The position numbers and the translations under genes are program-made. From Paludibacteraceae bacterium (lineage in GTDB: Bacteria; Bacteroidota; Bacteroidia; Bacteroidales; Paludibacteraceae), in the NCBI GenBank assembly GCA_017555595.1, contig JAFZGC010000146.1:1-49375 (forward strand): 49,375 nt of DNA, in the 5' to 3' direction. The notes below the pieces were generated by a model. That model was not told the origin of the DNA. It did not search any database and saw only the letters and a program-made list of their open reading frames with translations. Positions 29,844 to 36,903 of this stretch are shown here, one piece after another (position 1 is the stretch's first letter; every line of letters begins with the position of its first letter).

Positions 29844-29880
29844 AACAGACAATTTATTTGGTTAGTTTTGAAATAATGTG

Positions 29881-29911
29881 CAAAAGTACTGCTTTTTTTT
29901 GAATTTTGCAA
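29881..29911 (-). promoter_or_regulatory. Promoter of prs
   Basis: Minus strand: TTG (complement of 29909-29911), 20 bases, TACTTTTG (complement of 29881-29888). Its -33 element is only 7 bases from that of the divergent promoter at 29919. Confidence 0.78.
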
Positions 29912-29918
29912 GTATTGT

Positions 29919-29949
29919 TTGCATATTTCAATAAAAAATCGTAACTTTG
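29919..29949 (+). promoter_or_regulatory. Promoter of the FemAB-like gene
   Basis: TTG at 29919-29921, 20 bases, TAACTTTG at 29942-29949. The first in-frame TTG of the open frame (29947) lies inside the -7 box, so translation must begin later, at ATG 29974. Confidence 0.78.
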
Positions 29950-29973
29950 CACACAATTTGTATATTGGGTAAT

Positions 29974-30969
29974 ATGACCAAAAAAGAATTATATCGTAAT
30001 TTTTGTAAACTCGCACATCAATTGCCTATTTTTATGCATGATTGGTGGCTGGACGCTGTTTGTGCAGGTAAACATTGGGATGCTTTGCTATGCGTGAAGA
30101 CGACCGATGGATATTGTCTCTCCGATGGCGTTGATAAGGAGGAGGATATAGTTGCCGTATTGCCTTATTTGCACCGCGAGCGTATGTGGATGCGCTATGT
30201 GATTATGCCACAGATGACACAGATGGGCGGTATTTGGATTCATGAGTGTGTGCGCGATGATGAGCATGCGGTGAAGCAGATTTGTGCGCTATTTTGTGAG
30301 GCTCTACAAACTCTGCGATTGAGTTATTATTATCAGCATTTCCCTTTATATAGTACTGCGCCTCAACGGATGCAGGAGTTTGGTTTTAAACTAAAGAAGC
30401 GCGTGACTTATCGCATAGAGGATCTGAGTGATTTGGATCGCGTGATTAATGGTTTCTCCAAGAACAAGAAACGCCAACTTCAAAAAGCTCTCTCGCTCCA
30501 TGTGGACTATAGTATGAACATCGAAGACTTCTACCGCTTTCACCAAGACTGTTTGCGGCAGCAGGGTAAGGCTATCAGTTATACGCGCGAGTTTCTTTTG
30601 GTACTTGATCGCAAGACCAAGCGTCTGAATCAAGGCCAAGTGCTGGCTATACGCAATGCTGATGAGCGGTTGTTGGCGGCAGCTTTTTTGGTTTGGGATA
30701 AACAGAGTATGTATTACCTTATTCCTTGTTATAGTCCGTTGTATAAGGACTCAGGTGCGAGTGCCCTCTTGGTGCTGGAGGCTATAAAGTTAGCACGCAA
30801 ACTGGGAGTTGCGTTTGATTTTGAGGGTAGTATGATAAAGGGAGTGGCACAACATTATAAGCAGTTTGGTAGTTCTCCTGTTACCTACTATAGCGTAGAG
30901 AAATATTATAACTGGTGGTTCTGGTTTGCTAATATTTACAATAAGTTGCGCCAAAAGGGTATGCGGTGA
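29974..30969 (+). CDS. GNAT-fold (FemAB/BioF2-like) protein
   Basis: A 331-residue soluble protein of the FemAB-like double-GNAT class. The N-terminal part has FMHDWWLDAVC and a long charged central region (FSKNKKRQLQKALSLHVDYS). The C-terminal half resembles the acetyltransferase fold: RLLAAAFLVWDKQSMYYLIPCYSPLYKDSGASALLVLEAIKLARKLG, then FDFEGSMIKGVAQHYKQFGSSPV, typical of FemAB proteins. Such enzymes transfer aminoacyl or acyl groups, often to cell-wall or glycan precursors. It converges with the asparagine-synthase-like gene; a glycan-modifying role is inferred only from context. Confidence 0.78.
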   Translation: MTKKELYRNFCKLAHQLPIFMHDWWLDAVCAGKHWDALLCVKTTDGYCLSDGVDKEEDIVAVLPYLHRERMWMRYVIMPQMTQMGGIWIHECVRDDEHAVKQICALFCEALQTLRLSYYYQHFPLYSTAPQRMQEFGFKLKKRVTYRIEDLSDLDRVINGFSKNKKRQLQKALSLHVDYSMNIEDFYRFHQDCLRQQGKAISYTREFLLVLDRKTKRLNQGQVLAIRNADERLLAAAFLVWDKQSMYYLIPCYSPLYKDSGASALLVLEAIKLARKLGVAFDFEGSMIKGVAQHYKQFGSSPVTYYSVEKYYNWWFWFANIYNKLRQKGMR

Positions 30970-30974
30970 GATAG

Positions 30975-32546
30975 TTATTGGTTTAGCATTTCTTTTACTT
31001 TCATTAAATACCAATCTTTCATTATTTCGTTGGCAAAGTGCCCTACTTTGAGGCGGTATTGTTTTTTGGCAATCAGTTCATCAAGCATAGGTTTAGATAA
31101 TAACAATTCGCCTAATGAATCCATTTTATATGTGTTTCTATGAATAAATGGTAGCAGCACTTTCTTGATTCGTTTTCGTAATTTCATCTTGTAGAAATAC
31201 CATTTGGAAGGATATGGATTGGGAAAATCCACACCCATTTTTTTGAATAGATTCTCTCGAATTAACTTAGTGTAGAATAGGCATCCGTACAAATCTTCAA
31301 AAGGCATCACGCGAAACATCTCCAAGAATGCCTTATCCCAATAGGGTAAACGCACGTCATAGCCAAAGAATTGATATACACGAGCTGAATTGTTGATGTT
31401 ATATGGTAACTTGTGGTTGAATATAAATGATTGAAAAATTGACCATGTAGCAATAGTGCTATTTCTATGTTCTGCAATAAAATGCTTTTTTGTTGCGTTG
31501 TGAACATTTCTGTTGTAAGCATACTCAAAATGATCAAACATCATTGCGTGGGCTTGATGGAGCGCTTTGTCGTTTTTTCTGATGCATGCTTTTAACAATT
31601 GGGAACCTGCATTAAAATCGGCAGAATGTCCAGGTATGAACACGGATCCATCTTGCAATAAATTTCGAGATTTTAACCACTTAATAGCTACATACTCGAA
31701 GAGCCACATGAAATTCCCCAAAGCTCCAATATGGCGATAATATTTCTGAAACTCACCGCTGTTCAATTGTATATAATCCATTAGCTCTTTTTTTGTAGTA
31801 TCTATTATATACAATGGGTACCCCAATTTTTCGGCGACTTTAACTGCAATGATTTCTTCTTTGTTCTTTGGTCGCCCTACTGTGTAGCAAATCACATTCT
31901 CATATTGCAAATGTCGCAACATGCATAGTATTAGTCGCGAGTCATTTCCTGCGCTCAGAGGAACAACAATCTGCTTACCATTAATAGATTGCACTAACCT
32001 ACTAAATACACTATGCAAAACATTGAGGGCTTTTTTGTTGGCTGGGTGCGATAATTCGCTGTATTTAGCGAGGTATGAATAGTATTGTTCCTGAGAGCCG
32101 TTTTTTAACAATATACCACCAGGTAAGACTTGCAGAATATCTTGAATCAAGGTTTTTGGACCTAATGGATAGCCTGCTACATGATATTCTTGTACGCTAT
32201 TTACATCCAATGAGTCATTTGGTTGTAGCAATGTATGTGGATCGTCTGAGATATGTATCTTGTTGTTCTGCTGCCTATAATACAATGGATAGATGCGTGA
32301 TGGATCTACTGCTGCTGCACAAAAATGTTCGGAATGACATATTACAGAAAATAGTCCATTGCAATCTTGCAGACGAGAGCGAAATGTGGCAATATCGTTA
32401 ACGTCAAAGTAATCGCACAATGCGGCATTTGCTAACAAACGATTACCATTGTCATACGCATATCCATATACCGATACGTGTTGCGATGTGTACCAATTGG
32501 ATGATGTTAATTGTATTTCCCAGTTGTTATTTGTTATTTCGTTCAT
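30975..32546 (-). CDS. Asparagine-synthase-like protein
   Basis: A 523-residue protein with the two-domain layout of AsnB. The C-terminal ATP-pyrophosphatase domain has the PP-loop VVPLSAGNDSRLIL (SxGxDS; about 194-207) and the following CYTVGRPKNKEEIIAVKVAEKLGYPLYII. The N-terminal glutaminase-like domain is degenerate: it starts MNEITNNNW, with no Cys at position 2, so glutamine-dependent activity is unlikely. It may amidate or modify a sugar acid or peptide rather than make asparagine. It overlaps the flippase gene by 20 bases, and such genes are common in surface-polysaccharide loci. Confidence 0.82.
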   Translation of the reverse strand: MNEITNNNWEIQLTSSNWYTSQHVSVYGYAYDNGNRLLANAALCDYFDVNDIATFRSRLQDCNGLFSVICHSEHFCAAAVDPSRIYPLYYRQQNNKIHISDDPHTLLQPNDSLDVNSVQEYHVAGYPLGPKTLIQDILQVLPGGILLKNGSQEQYYSYLAKYSELSHPANKKALNVLHSVFSRLVQSINGKQIVVPLSAGNDSRLILCMLRHLQYENVICYTVGRPKNKEEIIAVKVAEKLGYPLYIIDTTKKELMDYIQLNSGEFQKYYRHIGALGNFMWLFEYVAIKWLKSRNLLQDGSVFIPGHSADFNAGSQLLKACIRKNDKALHQAHAMMFDHFEYAYNRNVHNATKKHFIAEHRNSTIATWSIFQSFIFNHKLPYNINNSARVYQFFGYDVRLPYWDKAFLEMFRVMPFEDLYGCLFYTKLIRENLFKKMGVDFPNPYPSKWYFYKMKLRKRIKKVLLPFIHRNTYKMDSLGELLLSKPMLDELIAKKQYRLKVGHFANEIMKDWYLMKVKEMLNQ

Positions 32547-33801
32547 ACTTCAATGCGATTGATATAAACCACCACAATTCAATAGCTAATACTAAGGTGC
32601 CAACTAAACTATAAAGTAAAATAGTAGTGCGTATTGATTGCGTCCAGATGCCAATGATTAATATTAAGATACGAAGGATAATATATGCTATTTCGAAACA
32701 TAAATAGACGTGTTGTTTTTTGAATACATCGGGTAAAAATGATAAACTTGTATTCAAAAATATCAATAGTAGCCATGGCAACATCAAGCGAATATAGTCG
32801 CTGACTAAATCCCAATCATTGCCTAAGAACCAATTGGTTATCCATGGCAATGCAATGTATAATACAACAAATCCCGCTGTGAGCATTGTTCCTGATTTGA
32901 TCAAATAACTACGTATGAGTGGTAGTATTCGTTGATGGGTATTGACACTATCCGAAATTTTTTGAAAGAGCACTTGGTAAAGTGAAGAGCAGATGATATT
33001 GATGGGTCGGAAAGCAAGGGTAAATGCTAAACTAAAAAAACCAATTTCACTCAAACCAAAATATGGGGTCAAAAGTAGTATGGGAAGATTTCCTCCTACC
33101 GTATTCATTAGTGTGCGGGGCATTACAAACAGAGGAAAGTTTCTAAATTCTTTTGCTTGATTTTGTATGTCATTCCATGAGAAACAAAGCAACGGACGTA
33201 TCGTTGAGCGGAAAGTGACAAGCATGTGCCATACTACGGATACCAATGAACCCAATATGGTTGAATACACCAGACCTCCTTGTAGCCAACCTGCATAACC
33301 AAATCCCACCTTGCCGCCAGCTGAAAGTACACTTTGAGAAATCTGGTAACTACTAATCTTCGTGAATTGTTTATGACGAGTGTACCAATAGTTGAGTAGA
33401 TTCCATAATCCTAAAGTTAGTACAAAAATCGGCATTAACCAATAGTAGGATGCCAATTCGGGAGAGTTAAACCAATTACCTATCTGCTTGGAAAATAGGG
33501 TGCTAATACTTATCACGATACATGTGGCTACGAGCAATATTAACCCAATGTGAAATACCGAGGCTGCAGCGCGATTAGATTTTGGTAATACAATGGCATA
33601 ATGATATTCCGCCACTGACAATACAACCAATACATTACCTATACTCAAAAACAAATTCAGCAAACCAAAATCCTCTGGCGCGTATATGCGCGTTAGAATA
33701 GGATATATCAGAAGACCTATGACTTGCGCCACTACATTCGCAGAAAGCAATTTCGCAAAATTGCGTATGCTAGTAGATTTGATTAAAGCAGGAATGTTCA
33801 T
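32527..33801 (-). CDS. Wzx-type oligosaccharide flippase
   Basis: A 424-residue inner-membrane protein with about 12 to 14 hydrophobic segments, of the polysaccharide transport (Wzx/RfbX) family. The start is typical: NFAKLLSANVVAQVIGLLIYPILTRIYAPEDFGLLNLFLSIGNVL. It would flip lipid-linked glycan units to the periplasm. ATG 33801 is chosen because the promoter at 33810-33840 lies between it and the longer frame start; the mRNA would be nearly leaderless. No glycosyltransferase gene is next to it in this window. Substrate unknown. Confidence 0.88.
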   Translation of the reverse strand: MNIPALIKSTSIRNFAKLLSANVVAQVIGLLIYPILTRIYAPEDFGLLNLFLSIGNVLVVLSVAEYHYAIVLPKSNRAAASVFHIGLILLVATCIVISISTLFSKQIGNWFNSPELASYYWLMPIFVLTLGLWNLLNYWYTRHKQFTKISSYQISQSVLSAGGKVGFGYAGWLQGGLVYSTILGSLVSVVWHMLVTFRSTIRPLLCFSWNDIQNQAKEFRNFPLFVMPRTLMNTVGGNLPILLLTPYFGLSEIGFFSLAFTLAFRPINIICSSLYQVLFQKISDSVNTHQRILPLIRSYLIKSGTMLTAGFVVLYIALPWITNWFLGNDWDLVSDYIRLMLPWLLLIFLNTSLSFLPDVFKKQHVYLCFEIAYIILRILILIIGIWTQSIRTTILLYSLVGTLVLAIELWWFISIALKYERNNK

Positions 33802-33809
33802 TTCGACCG

Positions 33810-33840
33810 CAAAAGTACTATAAATATCCCAAAATAACAA
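33810..33840 (-). promoter_or_regulatory. Promoter of the flippase/asparagine-synthase-like pair
   Basis: Minus strand: TTG (complement of 33838-33840), 20 bases, TACTTTTG (complement of 33810-33817). Only 8 bases separate the -7 box from the ATG at 33801. Confidence 0.75.
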
Positions 33841-33878
33841 CTATTTTGTGAAAAAAATGTAAAAAACATGAGAGATAT

Positions 33879-33909
33879 TTGCACAATTCAGAAAAAAGCT
33901 GTAAATTTG
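33879..33909 (+). promoter_or_regulatory. Promoter of tonB
   Basis: TTG at 33879-33881, 20 bases, TAAATTTG at 33902-33909. It lies inside the long open frame that begins at 33868, proving that the frame start is not the gene start. Confidence 0.78.
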
Positions 33910-33975
33910 CAGTCTGAAATGGTAGTGCATGGAAAAGCATCGCTAAAAACGCAAAACATAAAAACACAAAACAAT

Positions 33976-34656
33976 ATGCAACTGAAAAAAAATCCCCAAG
34001 CTAGCTTGGAAGACAAGAAACTGACCTATGTCCTTATGGGCTTGGTGTTAGTGTTGAGCATTTGCTATGTCGCTTTCGAATGGACAGAGAAAGAAGTGAC
34101 TAAGTATGAAGTGGTGGATACAGACTTCCTCATTGAGGAAGAGTTTGATATCCAACAGACCTCCCAAGAAACTCCTCCTCCTCCACCACCACCAGCACCA
34201 GTTGAGGTTGAAGTACTTAACGTTGTAGAAGATGACGTTGAAGTGGAGGAGATTGAAATTAACACCGAGGATGACAAGGATGTGGAAGTTGTGATTGCAC
34301 CACCTGTAGAAGCTCCTGTAGAGGAAGAGGAAGAAGAGGTTATCTTTATGGTGGTAGAGTCAATGCCTGAGTTCCCTGGTGGTCAACAAGCCATGATGCG
34401 TTATATCGGTGAGAACATCAAGTACCCTGTTATCGCCCAAGAGAACGGCATCCAAGGTCGTGTGATTTGCCAATTTGTGATTGAGAAGGACGGTAAGGTG
34501 TCTGATATCCAAGTGGTTCGTTCTTCGGGTGAACCATCATTGGATAAGGAGGCTGTACGCGTGATCAATAGCATGCCTAAATGGAAACCAGGTAAGCAAC
34601 GCGGTAAACCAGTACGCGTGAAATATACTATTCCAGTAAACTTCCGTTTGCAATAA
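33976..34656 (+). CDS. tonB: TonB energy-transducing protein
   Basis: TonB couples the inner-membrane proton-motive force to outer-membrane receptors. The 226-residue product from ATG 33976 begins MQLKKNPQASLEDKKLTYVLMG, the usual Bacteroidales TonB start, with one membrane helix (about 17-36). A Pro-rich and acidic periplasmic linker follows (TPPPPPPPAPVEVEV, then Val/Glu repeats). The C-terminal TonB domain (about 135-226) has MPEFPGGQQAMMRYIGENIKYP and GRVICQFVIEKDGKVSDIQVVRSSG and ends PVNFRLQ. No exbB or exbD is beside it. A likely partner is the receptor-like gene at 36901. Confidence 0.92.
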   Translation: MQLKKNPQASLEDKKLTYVLMGLVLVLSICYVAFEWTEKEVTKYEVVDTDFLIEEEFDIQQTSQETPPPPPPPAPVEVEVLNVVEDDVEVEEIEINTEDDKDVEVVIAPPVEAPVEEEEEEVIFMVVESMPEFPGGQQAMMRYIGENIKYPVIAQENGIQGRVICQFVIEKDGKVSDIQVVRSSGEPSLDKEAVRVINSMPKWKPGKQRGKPVRVKYTIPVNFRLQ

Positions 34657-34666
34657 TTTCTCGCCT

Positions 34667-34740
34667 TTAGCCTAATCGCCTAATAGTCTGACTTCTGACA
34701 GCGCAGCGGTCTGACATCTGACAGCGAACGCAGTGAGCGG
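34667..34740. repeat. Repeat tract at the recG start
   Basis: A short 8-mer segment (TCGCCTTT, ATCGCCTA) is followed by two imperfect units of 23 and 31 bases. Both begin GTCTGAC and contain CTGACAGCG (34686-34708 and 34709-34739). A third GTCT follows at 34740. The proposed GTG start of recG (34733) lies inside the second unit. Confidence 0.65.
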
Positions 34741-36856
34741 TCTAAATGTAAGAAATATCGAATACTGTAAGGGTGTCGGCACAAAGCGTGCCGACATTCT
34801 TCGTAAAGAGCTGGGTGTGAAATCTGCGCTCGATATATTGTATCAGTTTCCGTACAAGTATATCGACCGCAGTCGCTTCTATTATATCCACGAGATAGAG
34901 GACGATGACACCTATGTGCAGATTATTGGTCATATCACCGAGTGGCATACCATTGGCATAGGACCTACCCAACGCCTCTCTGCCACTTTTACCGACGGAC
35001 GGCACACCATTGAACTTGTTTGGTTCAAAGGTGTGAAGTATGTCAAACTGGAGCGTAATGTGCAGTATCTGCTCTTTGGCAAACCTTCGCGCTTCAATCA
35101 TCAGTACAACTTCGTTCACCCTGAACTCACGCCGATGAGCAAGGTGCAGCCAGAAATGACGCAGGGGCTCGAACCGCACTATAACACTACAGAGGGTATG
35201 AAGCGATTGGGACTCAATTCCAAGGCCATTCGCACGATTATCGCTCATCTCATACCCGAACTCCAACAACAAGGCATGGTGGACACGCTCGGCATGGATC
35301 TGGTGCAACGCTATCACCTCATGCGACTCAGCGAAGCACTCTGCAATATCCATTTCCCCAAGGATACACCCACTATGCAGAAGGCGCGCGAGAGGCTCAA
35401 GTTCGAGGAACTATTCTATATCCAATTGCAGATTCTCCGCCAGATGAAACGCCGCGAGCAGAATGTGGGTTTCACTATGCCTATCGTTGGAAAGACCTTC
35501 CACTCTTTTTACCAGAACTGTTTGCCTTTCCCGCTTACCAATGCGCAGAAGCGTGTGGTGCGTGAGATTCAGACCGACCTCAAGTCGGGTAAGCAGATGA
35601 ACCGCCTCTTGCAGGGCGATGTGGGCAGTGGTAAGACGATTGTGGCACTACTCACGGCTCTTCTTGCTGTGGACAATGGCTATCAGGCTTGTATCATGGC
35701 TCCCACCGAGATACTTGCCAACCAGCACTACGAAACAATCCAACAACTCCTCTCACCTCTCACCTCATCGCCTCATCGCCTCATCGCCTCATCGCCTAAA
35801 ATCGCCCTCCTCACGGGGTCCACTACCGCCAAGCAACGCCAGCCTATCCACGAGCAACTGCGCTCAGGCGAGATCAATATCCTCATCGGTACGCACGCGC
35901 TATTGGAAGACAATGTGCAATTCGCCAATTTGGGATTGTGCATCATTGATGAGCAACATCGCTTTGGCGTAGCGCAGCGTGCCAAGCTGTGGAATAAGAA
36001 CACCCAACCGCCGCATGTACTCGTGATGACGGCTACCCCTATCCCTCGCACATTGGCGATGACGGTCTATGGCGACTTGCAGGTGAGTGTCATAGATGAA
36101 CTGCCCCCTGGGCGCAAACCTGTGCAGACACTTCACTATTCTAACCAACGCCGTGCATCTATCAATCAGTTTATTGCGCAGCAGATTGACTTGGGGCGTC
36201 AGGTGTATGTGGTCTATCCGCTTATCAATGAGAATGAGAAACTGGATTTGCAAGACCTCACCAATGGCTACAATCAACTCTGTGAGACTTTCCCCGAGTA
36301 CCGTATCTCCATGGTGCACGGGCAGATGAAGGCGAAGGACAAGGACGAGCAGATGCAGCGTTTTGTCTCAGGCGAAACGCAGATTTTGGTGGCAACGACC
36401 GTTATTGAGGTGGGTGTGAATGTGCCGAATGCCAGCGTGATGATTATTGAGAATTCCGAGCGTTTTGGTCTCAGCCAGTTGCACCAATTGCGTGGTCGAG
36501 TAGGGCGCGGTGCGGAGCAGAGTTATTGTATCTTGCTCACGCGCGTGGAGATGAGCAAGGATACGCGCAAGCGTATGGATATTATGGTGGCGACTAATGA
36601 CGGTTTCCGCATTGCGGAGGCGGATTTGCAACTGCGTGGTCCAGGCGATTTAGAGGGTACGCAGCAGTCGGGTTTGCCGTTCGACTTGCATATCGCCAGT
36701 CTGAGTACCGATGGTCAGTTGTTGGAGTTGGCACGCCAAGCGGCGATGGAGGTGTTGGATGCCGATCCGCTGTTGGAGCAGATGCACAACCGTATATACA
36801 AACAGCGACTCGACTATCTGCGAATCGCTGCTGGTAATTGGGGCGAAATCTCCTAA
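34733..36856 (+). CDS. recG: ATP-dependent DNA helicase RecG
   Basis: RecG remodels stalled replication forks and Holliday junctions. The 707-residue protein has an N-terminal wedge/OB domain (IEYCKGVGTKRADILRKELG) and two helicase domains: Walker A GDVGSGKTIVALL (about 295-308), APTEILANQHYE, the DEAH-type box IIDEQHRFGV (about 404-413), MTATPIPRTLAMTVYGDL, and motif VI QLRGRVGRG. No ATG is available upstream; a stop lies at 34712-34714, so GTG 34733 is the likely start. An extra stretch SPLTSSPHRLIASSP (about 341-355) is encoded by an 8-bp repeat between motif Ia and the next strand. Otherwise complete. Confidence 0.93.
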   Translation: MSGLNVRNIEYCKGVGTKRADILRKELGVKSALDILYQFPYKYIDRSRFYYIHEIEDDDTYVQIIGHITEWHTIGIGPTQRLSATFTDGRHTIELVWFKGVKYVKLERNVQYLLFGKPSRFNHQYNFVHPELTPMSKVQPEMTQGLEPHYNTTEGMKRLGLNSKAIRTIIAHLIPELQQQGMVDTLGMDLVQRYHLMRLSEALCNIHFPKDTPTMQKARERLKFEELFYIQLQILRQMKRREQNVGFTMPIVGKTFHSFYQNCLPFPLTNAQKRVVREIQTDLKSGKQMNRLLQGDVGSGKTIVALLTALLAVDNGYQACIMAPTEILANQHYETIQQLLSPLTSSPHRLIASSPKIALLTGSTTAKQRQPIHEQLRSGEINILIGTHALLEDNVQFANLGLCIIDEQHRFGVAQRAKLWNKNTQPPHVLVMTATPIPRTLAMTVYGDLQVSVIDELPPGRKPVQTLHYSNQRRASINQFIAQQIDLGRQVYVVYPLINENEKLDLQDLTNGYNQLCETFPEYRISMVHGQMKAKDKDEQMQRFVSGETQILVATTVIEVGVNVPNASVMIIENSERFGLSQLHQLRGRVGRGAEQSYCILLTRVEMSKDTRKRMDIMVATNDGFRIAEADLQLRGPGDLEGTQQSGLPFDLHIASLSTDGQLLELARQAAMEVLDADPLLEQMHNRIYKQRLDYLRIAAGNWGEIS
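35757..35797 (+). repeat. 8-bp tandem array inside recG
   Basis: After two CACCTCT-like units, the 8-mer CCTCATCG is repeated four times without change, ending at CCTAAAATCG. Because 8 is not a multiple of 3, all three forward frames read the same eight residues (SPHRLIAS) in turn. The reverse strand would meet TGA in every frame. Confidence 0.88.
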
Positions 36857-36903
36857 TCCTTTCCTTTACACTTTACACCCTACACTTTACACCTTACACC
36901 TTA
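36857..36903. repeat. 7-bp tandem repeat between recG and the receptor-like gene
   Basis: Units of the type TTTACAC, CCTACAC and CTTACAC run through the short convergent gap and end in the stop codon of the minus-strand gene. No terminator is seen here. Confidence 0.75.

Noticed and set aside
33868..33975. Longer start of tonB
   Set aside because: The promoter at 33879-33909 lies inside this stretch, and the family start is at 33976.
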